Below, piece after piece: positions 20,989 to 28,679 of a stretch of DNA of 28,795 bases. The number at the start of each line of letters is the position of its first letter. Positions within the stretch are counted from its first letter, which is position 1. Below the pieces are notes generated by a model. That model did not search any database. It saw nothing but the letters and a program-made list of their open reading frames with translations, and was not told the origin of the DNA. The position numbers and the translations under genes are program-made. Source of the stretch: Chloroflexota bacterium (GTDB lineage: Bacteria > Chloroflexota > Dehalococcoidia > Lucifugimonadales > JACPCL1). The stretch is from the NCBI GenBank assembly GCA_016210395.1, contig JACQUI010000294.1, forward strand, positions 1 through 28,795, written 5' to 3'.

Positions 20989-22107
20989 TCACCCGGCGAA
21001 GCGGGCGGGCAGGAACGGCTCAGCCGGAGCAATGGAGGAGCGGCCTGTCAGCGCCAGCTCCGCCACGTGGCGGCCGCTGGCGGCGGCAAGCTCGATCCCC
21101 GTCCCGCCGTGGCCTGTGTTGAGGTACACGCCTCGCATGGCAGGCGCCGGCCCCATAAGAGGCACGCCATCCTGCGAGCGCGGCCTGGGGCCGGCGAACT
21201 GCCGGACCACTTGCGCGGTCTCCAGGCAGGGCATGATGGAGAGGGCATGCGCCATCAGCCGGTCCCGCGCGTCAACCGTGGAAGTGGCGTCCATGCCCAT
21301 GCCGTCCTCCTCCGTGGACCCCGCGCTGAGAAAGCCGTCGGCGCGCTGGATCAGGTGGCCCCATCCGATCTGGCCCATGAGGTAGCGGAGTGGCTCGCCG
21401 TCCCATCGCAGCCGCATGTTCTGGCCCTTCTGCGGCGCAACAGGCACGAGCATCCCCAGCCAGGCGGACGTCTCGGCGCTCCAGGCCCCCATTGCCAGCA
21501 CAACCCGCTCGCAAGGGAGGACGCTTGCCGACGTGCGCACGCCTGTCAGCCTGTCCCCCTGACATTCCAGGCCAATGACCCGCGCAGTCTGAAACTGCGC
21601 GCCCAACCTCTCGGCCGCCTGGGCCAGCGCCAGCGTGTACCGGTAGGAGTCTACCTGCCCAAAGCAGTTGCACCACAGCGCGCCCAGCACGTTTGGGGAG
21701 AGCCGAGGTTCAAGGCGGCGGGCCTCCCCGCCGTCAAGGTAGGCCAGTCGCGCGCCCGCAAGGCCCGGCGCTGCTGCCAGCGTCTTGCCCAGGACTACCT
21801 GGTCTTGCCGGAGCGCAACTCGTAGCCCTTCACGCACCTGGTACAGGGTGTCTACGCCTGTTTCCTCTTTCAGGCGCGGCAGCAGGTCCTGGCTTAGCCG
21901 CGACGAAGCGTCGAAGAAGGCGTTGAGGACGGCATCCGTTGAGGCGCGCCACGGAGAGAACAGGCCGGTGGCATGAAAGGACGCCCCCGCGCCCGCTGCC
22001 TCCCGGTCAACCACCAGCACCCGTGCCCCCTGCAAGGCGAGGTAGTACGCCGTAGCGCACCCGATGACGCCGGCGCCCGCAACGAGTATGTCTGGGGCGG
22101 CGCGCAA
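20989..22107 (-). CDS. FAD-dependent oxidoreductase, DAO family (glycine/sarcosine/proline-type)
   Basis: A protein of about 372 residues that oxidises an amine or amino acid with FAD. The N-terminus has the Rossmann motif 'ILVAGAGVIGCATAYYLA' and the acid VVDRE. The middle has GAGASFHATGLFSPWR, and a late FAD contact region reads 'GVYLNTGHGGTGIELAAASG'. It resembles glycine oxidase, sarcosine oxidase and D-amino-acid dehydrogenase relatives. The start is uncertain: TTG 22107 lies one base beyond the stop of the Yip1-like gene and removes only a weak prefix, whereas TTG 22146 would overlap that gene by 38 bases. Coupled translation is likely in either case. A repeat separates it from the downstream amidohydrolase. 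Confidence 0.85.
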   Translation of the reverse strand: MRAAPDILVAGAGVIGCATAYYLALQGARVLVVDREAAGAGASFHATGLFSPWRASTDAVLNAFFDASSRLSQDLLPRLKEETGVDTLYQVREGLRVALRQDQVVLGKTLAAAPGLAGARLAYLDGGEARRLEPRLSPNVLGALWCNCFGQVDSYRYTLALAQAAERLGAQFQTARVIGLECQGDRLTGVRTSASVLPCERVVLAMGAWSAETSAWLGMLVPVAPQKGQNMRLRWDGEPLRYLMGQIGWGHLIQRADGFLSAGSTEEDGMGMDATSTVDARDRLMAHALSIMPCLETAQVVRQFAGPRPRSQDGVPLMGPAPAMRGVYLNTGHGGTGIELAAASGRHVAELALTGRSSIAPAEPFLPARFAG

Positions 22108-22108
22108 G

Positions 22109-22627
22109 CTACTCGGTAGCCCCAGGCAGCAGAGCGGTGAGGACAATCATGAGCACAAGATACGGGATGGCCCCAACAAGCACCACTCCAATGGCTCGTA
22201 TGGTTGAAGTGAAGTCCAGCGCCTGGCGCACGGCGACCACCATGCTGGCCAACTGCCAGATCAACGCGACAAAAAGAATGACGCCGGAGATGGGGCCCAG
22301 GATGCCCAGGACCCTGAGCAGTCCAGGCGTTTGAGCAAAACCGAGGGTGCGGGCCAGTTCTCCCCAGCTCGCCTGGGTTTCCGCCGTCTTGAAAAACGTG
22401 GTCCCGATGAAATAGGTGACCCAGGCCCACAGCGCCCAGCCTACAAGTCCGACAACCACGCCAACAACCAGCCCCCACACGCCCGCAGCGCCCGCGCCCC
22501 CTATGCCGGTGGCTATGGCAACGAGCACCACCACAATCATGGCCTGGGTGGTTGCAGACCTGTCCTTTTCGATCTCCTCATAGGTCGCGCTCTTGAACGT
22601 CGCCGCGCCGATCATCCGCTGTAACAC
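22109..22627 (-). CDS. Yip1-family-like integral membrane protein
   Basis: A 172-residue hydrophobic protein with four to five predicted helices. The N-terminus MLQRMIGAATFKSATYEEIEK is followed by ATTQAMIVVVLVAIATGIGG, a Gly-rich helix, WVTYFIGTTFFKT, then 'GELARTLGFAQTPGLLRVLG' and a helical C-terminus. This layout (short amphipathic start, Y-x-G-x-x-x-F mid-loop, GFAQ-PG-L) fits bacterial Yip1-domain proteins. The GTG at 22627 has AGGAGG seven bases upstream. Its stop lies one base before a TTG start of the FAD oxidoreductase. Function in bacteria is not known. Confidence 0.78.
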   Translation of the reverse strand: MLQRMIGAATFKSATYEEIEKDRSATTQAMIVVVLVAIATGIGGAGAAGVWGLVVGVVVGLVGWALWAWVTYFIGTTFFKTAETQASWGELARTLGFAQTPGLLRVLGILGPISGVILFVALIWQLASMVVAVRQALDFTSTIRAIGVVLVGAIPYLVLMIVLTALLPGATE

Positions 22628-22764
22628 TGCTCGCCTCCTGACAGAAAAATTGCCTAGCAGCTATTGTATGGACTGGCTGCGGTTTCTGCCATAGTTTCCG
22701 TGGGGCAATGAACGCAGGAGGCCGCAGGGCATGACCGTAGGAACTGTGGAAAAGGGCGGCCCGA

Positions 22765-23367
22765 CTATGGCTGGGACGAGTCCTCGCCCTTCAGACGCCG
22801 TATGCCCGCCCAGGCCAGCGGCACAGCGAGCGCGGCCAGCAGCAGCTTGATGATGTCGCCTGGAATGAATGGGGTGAGGCCCCACGGCAACACCTTCTCG
22901 GCGGGCACGTAGAAGGCCAGCCAGGGCAGGCCAAAGGCGTAGATAGCCGCCTCGCCCAGCAACATGGCCCCAATGAGCTTGAGGGGATTGCGTCCCCAGC
23001 CCCGCTCGCACAAGAAGCCCACGATGGCTGCAGCGGCGACGAAGCCGAGCAGGTAGCCCCTGCTGGCGCCCGCCACGGCCCCGCCGGAGGCAAAGACCGG
23101 AATGCCGGCGATGCCCGCCATGAGGTACACCAACATGCTGGCGGCCCCCCGCTTGCCGCCCAATGCGGCCCCGGCCAGCAGTACGGCGAAGGTCTGGCCG
23201 CTGATGGGCACCGCCGGGTTGATGTAGTACTTGACCTGGGCTGCCAGGCCGGTGAGCGCCGCGTACCCGACGATGAGGATGACGTCTACCGTCAGGTTCA
23301 GCGCGGCAACGTTGTTCCGAGGGATGAGCGCCTCGGCAAGAGAGAGTGAGCGGGCGCTTTCACGCAT
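22765..23367 (-). CDS. bioY: Biotin transporter substrate-binding subunit BioY
   Basis: A 200-residue membrane protein with about six helices, the S component of an ECF-type biotin importer. Family features are present: 'INPAVPISGQTFAVLLAGAA' followed by LGGKRGAASMLVYLMAGIAG, then PVFASGGA, GYLLGF and the C-terminal TPFIPGDIIKLLLAA. The ATG at 23367 is preceded by GAGGAG at eleven bases, slightly long; the frame opens earlier at 23424 without support. No bioM/bioN or ATPase gene is adjacent, so the ECF module must be encoded elsewhere, or BioY acts alone, as reported in some bacteria. I see no BirA operator or biotin-related RNA element upstream. Confidence 0.93.
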   Translation of the reverse strand: MRESARSLSLAEALIPRNNVAALNLTVDVILIVGYAALTGLAAQVKYYINPAVPISGQTFAVLLAGAALGGKRGAASMLVYLMAGIAGIPVFASGGAVAGASRGYLLGFVAAAAIVGFLCERGWGRNPLKLIGAMLLGEAAIYAFGLPWLAFYVPAEKVLPWGLTPFIPGDIIKLLLAALAVPLAWAGIRRLKGEDSSQP

Positions 23368-23511
23368 GGGATGGCAATCTCCTCGCAGGTCGTTTCGTAG
23401 TGGGCTAGCGCGTAGTATGCGCACTCTGCCGGATTGGGTCTTAAAGGGTCCTTCTCAATAGCCGGTACGGTTGTTGGACGTAGCGTATTGCGTACCGTGC
23501 CTGCTTACCTC

Positions 23512-23540
23512 GTAGGGGCGGGTTTGAAACCCGCCCCTAC
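23512..23540. repeat. Single-stem GTAGGGGC-family hairpin (14-bp perfect arms)
   Basis: Arms GTAGGGGCGGGTTT (23512-23525) and AAACCCGCCCCTAC (23527-23540) around a single G: an almost perfect 29-base palindrome. It lies between the BioY start and the dienelactone hydrolase stop. Confidence 0.8.
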
Positions 23541-23616
23541 GGATGCCTATGTCGGCTTTCGTCATGTTCCAGAGGTTTACTTTGATTCTGTGATACGCCT
23601 ACAACGCAGACGCACG

Positions 23617-24306
23617 CTACCCGAGGTTCGCCGAGAAAAAGGCGAGCGTCTTCCCCCAGGCGTCCCGCGCGGCGGCGGCGTTGTACACCCCCGCATTCCG
23701 GTCGTTGAAGAAGGCGTGCTGCACGCCGGGGTAGATGTGGATATCGAAGCGCTTTCCGGCGCTGGTCAGGGCTTCCCGCAGAGCCGGAACGCCCGCCGTC
23801 ACCCGCTGATCAAGCTCAGCGTACACGCCCAGGACGGGGCATGAGATGTTGCGCACCAGGTCGAGTGGCGTCGGGTTGCCGCCATAGTACACGACACAGG
23901 CGTTGAGGTCGCGGTTGAAGCAGGCGGTGTCAATAGAAAGGCCGCCTCCGAGGCAATAACCGATGACCCCCACCTTGCCGGTGGAGAAGGGCTGGTTCTT
24001 CAGAAACGCCGCGGCTCCCGTAAGCTCCTTCCTGGCCCTGTCTCTGTCCATGGACTGGGTCAGCTTCATGGCCTCCGTCGGCTCGGTGGTCACCTGGCCG
24101 TGGTACAGGTCCGGCGCCAGGACAGCGTACCCTTCAGCGGCAAAGCGGCGCGACACATCCTTGATGTGGTCGTCCAGCCCCCACCACTCCTGGATGAGGA
24201 CGATAGCGGGCACAGGCCCACGCTTGTTGGGCCAGGCCAGGTAGCCCTGGGCAATGCCGCCATTGGCCTTGTATTCGACCATAGCTGTAGTAACGGTCTC
24301 CGGCAT
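23617..24306 (-). CDS. Dienelactone hydrolase family protein
   Basis: A 229-residue cytoplasmic alpha/beta hydrolase with the complete Cys-Asp-His triad of this family: Cys118 in IGYCLGGG, Asp166 in YAELDQRV and His197 in GVQHAFFND. The oxyanion/substrate motif IQEWWGLDDHIKD (residues 38-50) and 'AVLAPDLYHGQ' are typical. Members hydrolyse dienelactones in the catabolism of chlorinated aromatics, or other lactones and esters. The ATG at 24306 has GGAGG upstream (GAAGGAGGAGGGCGCT). It follows the molybdenum hydroxylase gene by 215 bases on the same strand, but hairpins lie between, so co-transcription is not certain. Confidence 0.93.
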   Translation of the reverse strand: MPETVTTAMVEYKANGGIAQGYLAWPNKRGPVPAIVLIQEWWGLDDHIKDVSRRFAAEGYAVLAPDLYHGQVTTEPTEAMKLTQSMDRDRARKELTGAAAFLKNQPFSTGKVGVIGYCLGGGLSIDTACFNRDLNACVVYYGGNPTPLDLVRNISCPVLGVYAELDQRVTAGVPALREALTSAGKRFDIHIYPGVQHAFFNDRNAGVYNAAAARDAWGKTLAFFSANLG

Positions 24307-24451
24307 AGCGCCCTCCTCCTTCACAACACTTAGGTGGTGTCCCCTTCATTCATTCTTGGCCAAGGAGGCCCGCTCCTATCAGGTTATCCTACGAGAAGGC
24401 AGATACTTCACCCCCTGGCTTCTCTCATACGGGAGAGGAGGATGGATGAAT

Positions 24452-24493
24452 GTGGGGGACACCCCCACACCCCGGCAGGGGGTCCGCCCCTGC
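24452..24493. repeat. Two adjacent short hairpins
   Basis: GTGGGGG-ACA-CCCCCAC (24452-24468) and GCAGGGG-GTCCG-CCCCTGC (24475-24493) form tandem stems. They lie just beyond the stop (24522) of the minus-strand molybdenum hydroxylase gene and could terminate that transcript. Confidence 0.65.
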
Positions 24494-24521
24494 ACCATGC
24501 TAGCGCACGATCACGCGGTTG

Positions 24522-26810
24522 TCACTTGTTGTGCATCGCCCAGAAGACGCGCTCGGGGCTCAGGGGCAGCTCCGTGATGCGAACGCCCGTGGCGTTGGCC
24601 ACTGCGTTGGCGATAGCCGCCATGGGCGGCACGATGGGCACCTCGCCAACGCCGCGTATGCCGTAGGGGCTCTCCGGGTTCGGCACCTGCACAAGGGTCG
24701 GCTCAATGGCGGGCAGGTCCAGGGACGTGGGCATGCGATAGTCCAGGAACGTCGGGTTGCGCACCACGCCGTCGGCAAAGAGGTACTCCTCGGTCAGCGC
24801 CCAGCCGATGCCCTGGGCCGCGCCGCCTTGCATCTGCCCTTCCACCAGGGTGGGATTGACTGCGAAGCCGCAGTCCTGGAAGGCCCAGTAGCCCAGGATG
24901 CCCACCTTGCCCGTCTCCGGGTCCACCTCCACGTCCACCACGTGGGCAGCGAAGGAGGGAGCAGCCTTGAATGTGCCCGCTGCGCCCGTGGCCAGGATGG
25001 GCCCGCCGCCTGCGGCCTGGCCCCGCGCGCCCAGGTCCTTCAGGCTCACGTCCCGGCTGGGGTCGGAGACAGAGTGGAAGGCGCCGGCGCGGTAGGCCAC
25101 CTGCTCCTTGGGCAGGTCCAGCAGGGCCGCCGCGCGCTCCTGGAGGATGCGCTTCAAGCTATCGGACGCCTGCTTGATCGCTGTGCCCATGGTGTACGTG
25201 GTCTTGCTGCCGGAGGACCCTGACGCATAGGGAGCGGTGTCGGTGTCCAGCGTGGTCACAATGATGTCCTCGGGCTCCAGTTGAAACTCGCCGGCGACCA
25301 TCTGTTTGAAGCTGGTGCGCACGCCGGTGAGATCCACAGTGCCGACCTCCAGGCCAAGGGAGCCGTCGGCGTTGAGCTTCAGGAAGCAGCTATTGGGTTG
25401 CAGGCCTCCTATCCACATGCCGCAGGCGATGCCACGGCCCTGGAACGGCCTGCTGGGCCGCTTGCTCCAGAGGGTGTGCTTCTTCACCGTCTCCAGAGTG
25501 GTGCGGAAGCCCACCCGGGGAAGGGGAGCGTCGTTGGGCAAGCGGTCGCCTTCACCTGCAACGTTCTTGAGGCGGAACTCCAGCGGGTCCATGCCGATTG
25601 CCTCCGCCAGCCGGTTCATGTGCTGCTCCGTGGCGAAGACCGCCTGCGGGACGCCCGGCGCGCGATACGCCCCCACGGGCGGCTTGTTGGTGACCACGTC
25701 GTACCCTTGAATGCGCACGTTGGGTATCCGGTAGTGCCCCAAGCCGAGGTTTGTGGCAGCCCCCACCGGGCCTCCCGGGAACGCGCCGCCGTCCATTACC
25801 ACCCTCACCTGGGCTGCGGTGATCGCGCCGTCCCGCTTGACGCCCATCTTCAGGAAGACGCTGGACGGAGCGCCGGGGCGGCCGGCTTTGAACTCCTCGT
25901 CACGGCCCATGGTCATCTTCACCGGCCTGCCTGTCTTCATGGCCAGGAGCGCCGCCATTGGCTCCAGGATGCCCTGGTTCTTGGAGCCGAAGCCTCCCCC
26001 GATCTCCGCAGGGATGACCCTTACCTGGTGCAGAGGCAGGTCCAGTATCTCCGAAAGCTGCTGCTGGATGCCGAAGCTGCCCTGTGAACTGCTCCACACA
26101 GTGATTTTGCCATCGGGATCAACCTTGGCCAGGGTCGCCCGAGGCTCCAGGTAGCCCTGGCTGACCATGCGCGTCCGGTACGTGTCCTCAATCACCACGT
26201 CGGCCTCGCGGAACCCGCGCTCCAGGTCACCCCGCGCAAGCTCGATGTACGTGGCGACGTTGCTGGGTTTCTCCGGCGTCCTGCCCACGGTGGTGGTGAA
26301 GAGGTTGGAGTGCAGCAGAGGAGCGTCGGGCTGCATGGCCTCCTCTGCCGTCTCCACGATCTTCAGCGCGTCGTAGCTGACCTCAATCAGGCCGAGGGCC
26401 GCTTCTGCTGCCTGCAAAGACGTGGCGGCCACGGCGGCAATCGGCTGCCCTGCCCACAGCGCCTTTGCGCTGGCGAACACGACGCGGGATGCGTTCGGGC
26501 GTCCGCCGCCGGCGTGCTCCTCCTCATGGCCCGGGTCATACGCGCCCTCCACGGCGTGTCCGTTCGCGGCGGCCCCGCCGGTGCGGAAGTCTCCCGCCGT
26601 GATGACAGCTACGACGCCGGGAAGCTGGAGCGCCCTGGAGTAGTCTATGCGACGGATGCGGGCGTGGGCATGCGGGCTGCGCAGGACCTTGCCGTAGAGC
26701 ACGCCGGGCAGCGAGAAGTCCGCGCCGTAGCGGGCCTCCCCCACAACGCGTTCCAGCGCGTCCGCCTTCCGCACTCGCTTGCCCAGCGCCGATTGCTGTT
26801 GCTGCACCAC
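24522..26810 (-). CDS. Molybdenum hydroxylase large subunit (xanthine dehydrogenase / CoxL family)
   Basis: A 762-residue molybdopterin-cytosine/guanine dinucleotide-type subunit that hydroxylates aldehydes, purines or N-heterocycles. The N-terminal domain 'DALERVVGEARYGADFSLPG' leads to the hammerhead region. Cofactor motifs include SSQGSFGIQQ, EIGGGFGSKN, VGAYRAPGVPQAVFATEQHM and SSGSKTTYTMG. The catalytic Glu lies near the C-terminus in RGVGEVPIVPPMAAIANAV. The form I CO dehydrogenase signature (AYxCSFR) is absent; the place reads GAYRAPG, so this is not a CO dehydrogenase of that type. The GTG at 26810 has GAGGAGG six bases upstream. The small 2Fe-2S and FAD subunits are not in the window, on either side. 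The substrate cannot be named. Confidence 0.92.
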   Translation of the reverse strand: MVQQQQSALGKRVRKADALERVVGEARYGADFSLPGVLYGKVLRSPHAHARIRRIDYSRALQLPGVVAVITAGDFRTGGAAANGHAVEGAYDPGHEEEHAGGGRPNASRVVFASAKALWAGQPIAAVAATSLQAAEAALGLIEVSYDALKIVETAEEAMQPDAPLLHSNLFTTTVGRTPEKPSNVATYIELARGDLERGFREADVVIEDTYRTRMVSQGYLEPRATLAKVDPDGKITVWSSSQGSFGIQQQLSEILDLPLHQVRVIPAEIGGGFGSKNQGILEPMAALLAMKTGRPVKMTMGRDEEFKAGRPGAPSSVFLKMGVKRDGAITAAQVRVVMDGGAFPGGPVGAATNLGLGHYRIPNVRIQGYDVVTNKPPVGAYRAPGVPQAVFATEQHMNRLAEAIGMDPLEFRLKNVAGEGDRLPNDAPLPRVGFRTTLETVKKHTLWSKRPSRPFQGRGIACGMWIGGLQPNSCFLKLNADGSLGLEVGTVDLTGVRTSFKQMVAGEFQLEPEDIIVTTLDTDTAPYASGSSGSKTTYTMGTAIKQASDSLKRILQERAAALLDLPKEQVAYRAGAFHSVSDPSRDVSLKDLGARGQAAGGGPILATGAAGTFKAAPSFAAHVVDVEVDPETGKVGILGYWAFQDCGFAVNPTLVEGQMQGGAAQGIGWALTEEYLFADGVVRNPTFLDYRMPTSLDLPAIEPTLVQVPNPESPYGIRGVGEVPIVPPMAAIANAVANATGVRITELPLSPERVFWAMHNK

Positions 26811-26914
26811 GTATCGCCTCCTCAGAGGGGTTTGTAGTTGCTATGACGACCCGAAAAAATGTGCCCTTATTATACGGCAGCGCAACCTGCTGGGAAGACC
26901 TGACACAAAACACC

Positions 26915-27038
26915 CAGGGTCTTTCGGTTCTCCCAGCGCCTAGAGGAGAGATGTTGGTAGGGACAAGGTCTCCTCGCCCGTCCACAGGCGGTGCGCCTTG
27001 CCGCGCGCGGTCTCTAGCGTGAGAACGAAAAGACCCTG
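26915..27038. repeat. Compact element bounded by CAGGGTCTTTCG inverted repeats (MITE-like)
   Basis: CAGGGTCTTTCGGTTCTC (26915-26932) faces GAGAACGAAAAGACCCTG (27021-27038): 18-base ends with two mismatches, about 124 bases overall. The ends belong to the same family as the repeats at 1581-2040. Inside is a GTAGGGACAAGG segment (from 26958), a fragment of the GTAGGGGC family. No open frame of note. Flanking direct repeats were not identified. Confidence 0.5.
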
Positions 27039-27092
27039 CAAAAACACCACAGATGCTGGTGGCGCAACGAAAGCCGGCGCAAACAGACAGAC

Positions 27093-27127
27093 GTAGGGGC
27101 ATCCCGATTGTATCGGGACGCCCCTAC
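27093..27127. repeat. Single-stem GTAGGGGC-family hairpin (16-bp arms)
   Basis: Arms GTAGGGGCATCCCGAT (27093-27108) and ATCGGGACGCCCCTAC (27112-27127) pair with a single mismatch (A against C) around a TGT loop. It lies 131 bases past the stop of the SelW-like gene at 27259. Confidence 0.78.
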
Positions 27128-27258
27128 GCAGCATTGCCAGTGCGAGATGCGCCAGCCAACTTGGACGTTATCTCAAGACCTTTTTGCAGCGCCGCCTCTT
27201 GAAGGAGCAGCTACAGTGCCCCAGCCGGCAGCCTGGGGCAGAAAGCCAATGAGGGTTG

Positions 27259-27558
27259 CTACCCCACCGGCTGCGGCGCCTTGGGCGCCGGCAGCTTCTT
27301 GCGGACGGCGCGCCGCATGACGCGGACGTCGTTCCAGTTGGGGAACGCCCCGTTCTGCGCCAGGCGGTCGAAGAGCATCACGCCGTCCAGCAGGACTTCG
27401 AGCCGTCCGCCTTCAACCGGCGTCAGGGCGAGGCCCACGGCGCCGGAGAACTCGGACCAGAACTCCGTCGCTATCCACGCTGCCTGGGGGAAGTAGCCGC
27501 ACCCCGTGCAGTAGCGGATTTCCACCTGGGGTTTCCCTTGTTCTGCGTTCTCTTGCAT
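27259..27558 (-). CDS. SelW/Rdx-type thioredoxin-fold protein with CxxC
   Basis: A 99-residue protein of the Rdx (SelT/SelW/SelH) family. The redox motif is C17-T-G-C20 right after the first strand (VEIRYCTGCGYFP), where many relatives have Cys-x-x-Sec; here both are Cys, with no in-frame TGA. The rest matches the fold: AAWIATEFWSEFSGA, 'LTPVEGGRLEVLLDGVMLFD', and the C-terminal NWNDVRVMRRAVRKKL. The start is set at ATG 27558, because AAGGAGG lies eight bases upstream and the in-frame ATG 27564 would be too close to it. The family is thought to act in redox control; the partner is unknown. Confidence 0.85.
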   Translation of the reverse strand: MQENAEQGKPQVEIRYCTGCGYFPQAAWIATEFWSEFSGAVGLALTPVEGGRLEVLLDGVMLFDRLAQNGAFPNWNDVRVMRRAVRKKLPAPKAPQPVG

Positions 27559-27956
27559 GGGCATCACCTCCTTGCATCTTGGGCCGCCGCGCCTTGGCTG
27601 CAACCGCAGTATACCGCCCGTTGGGGGGAGTGTCCATGACAGATGCCATCCCCCTCTCGCCCAAACGCGGCCCGTTGGCTACCCTGGGTAAAGCAGGCAG
27701 CAACGCTTCCATACCTTGGGCCGGCGCGCGCCGGCCACCCACCCCCCCGGGATCAATCAAAGGGCCGCAGCTTCGGAAGCCTCGCTCCCAGATTCGGGTG
27801 AGCAACGCAAAAACGGATTGCAATCATTCGGCGCAACATCAATCAACCCCCTCTCTCGCATGCCCGTCTGTCAGTCTGTCCCCGTGCCCCCCTCTGCCCG
27901 CTTGCTTCTCCTCGCCGCACTCTGCTATGGTACGGCAACGCTCGTGGAGGGACCGC
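27559..27956. other. Intergenic region between divergent genes
   Basis: A 398-base gap between the SelW-like and LutA-like starts. It contains the perfect 18-base palindrome GGCCGGCGCGCGCCGGCC (27719-27736). The plus-strand frame that runs through the whole gap into the LutA gene has no ribosome binding site at its upstream starts and shows no recognisable sequence. I find no RNA gene or clear promoter. Confidence 0.45.
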
Positions 27957-28679
27957 ATGGCCAAAGCCTCCCTGTTCGTCACCTGCCTCGTAGACCAGTT
28001 CTTCCCTCAGGTAGGCGTCAGCACCGTCAACGTGCTGCGACGCCTGGGGGTACAGGTGGACTTTCCTGCCGGACAGACGTGCTGCGGCCAGCCTGCCTTC
28101 AATTCAGGCTACCGGAGCCAGGCGCTGCCCCTGGCCTACCAATGGCTTGACCTCTTTGCCGGCAGCGAATACATCGTCGTGCCATCGGGCTCCTGCGCCG
28201 CCATGCTCAAGGCGTCCGTCCCGGAGCTGCTGCGCGACGACCCGAAAGCTGCCCAGGCCGCGCTGGAGCTGGCCCGCCGCACGTACGAGCTCTCCCAGTT
28301 CATCGTGGACGTGCTGAAGGTGACCGACGTGGGCGCGCGCATGGAAGCCAGGCTCACCTACCACGCCTCCTGCCACCTGCTGCGCGAGCTCGGCGTCTCC
28401 TCGCAACCGCTGGCGCTGCTCAAAGGGGTGCGCGGAGCAGAATTGGCGCCAATGGAAGGAGCAACGGAGTGCTGCGGGTTTGGCGGGACATTCGCGGTAA
28501 AGCACCCGGAGATTTCCACCGCCATTCTGGAAGGCAAACTGCAGGCCATTGAGGCCACGGGCGCCGACGCCGTGGTGGCCTGCGACATGGGCTGCCTGAT
28601 GCACATGGCGGGGGCGATGCGACGGCGCGGCATAAAGGCGCGCGCGCTGCACCTGGCGGAGGTGTTAGATAGCGTTTAA
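27957..28679 (+). CDS. lutA: LutA-like cysteine-rich (CCG) protein
   Basis: A 240-residue protein with two cysteine-rich CCG domains, the family that includes LutA, GlpC and heterodisulfide reductase subunit B. Domain 1 has FVTCLVDQFFP, 'FPAGQTCCGQPAFNSG' and VPSGSCAAM; domain 2 has TYHASCHLLRELG, ECCGFGGTFAVKHPEIS and CDMGCLMHM. These cysteines coordinate Fe-S clusters. LutA acts with LutB and LutC in L-lactate oxidation in Bacillus; its length here (240) matches. The ATG at 27957 has GGAGG six bases upstream. No LutB or LutC gene is visible before the window ends 116 bases later, so the electron-transfer partners are not established. Confidence 0.88.
   Translation: MAKASLFVTCLVDQFFPQVGVSTVNVLRRLGVQVDFPAGQTCCGQPAFNSGYRSQALPLAYQWLDLFAGSEYIVVPSGSCAAMLKASVPELLRDDPKAAQAALELARRTYELSQFIVDVLKVTDVGARMEARLTYHASCHLLRELGVSSQPLALLKGVRGAELAPMEGATECCGFGGTFAVKHPEISTAILEGKLQAIEATGADAVVACDMGCLMHMAGAMRRRGIKARALHLAEVLDSV

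Larger units (their letters stand above)
26811..27258. other. Gene-free stretch with repeats
   Basis: This 448-base gap contains only the Shine-Dalgarno of the hydroxylase gene (26817-26823), the inverted-repeat block at 26915-27038 and the hairpin at 27093-27127. Short open frames cross these repeats and show no coding features. Confidence 0.5.

Noticed and set aside
24522..26810. Naming the molybdenum hydroxylase a carbon monoxide dehydrogenase (CoxL).
   Set aside because: The form I active-site signature AYxCSFR is absent; the equivalent segment is GAYRAPG.
7995..27127. A CRISPR array made from the short palindromic repeats.
   Set aside because: The copies are scattered over 19 kb singly, with irregular spacing and variable cores; there is no regular repeat-spacer pattern and no cas gene.
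27579..27956. Upstream extension of the LutA-like protein by 126 codons.
   Set aside because: The added sequence has no family match, and the ATG at 27957 has a good ribosome binding site and the expected family N-terminus.
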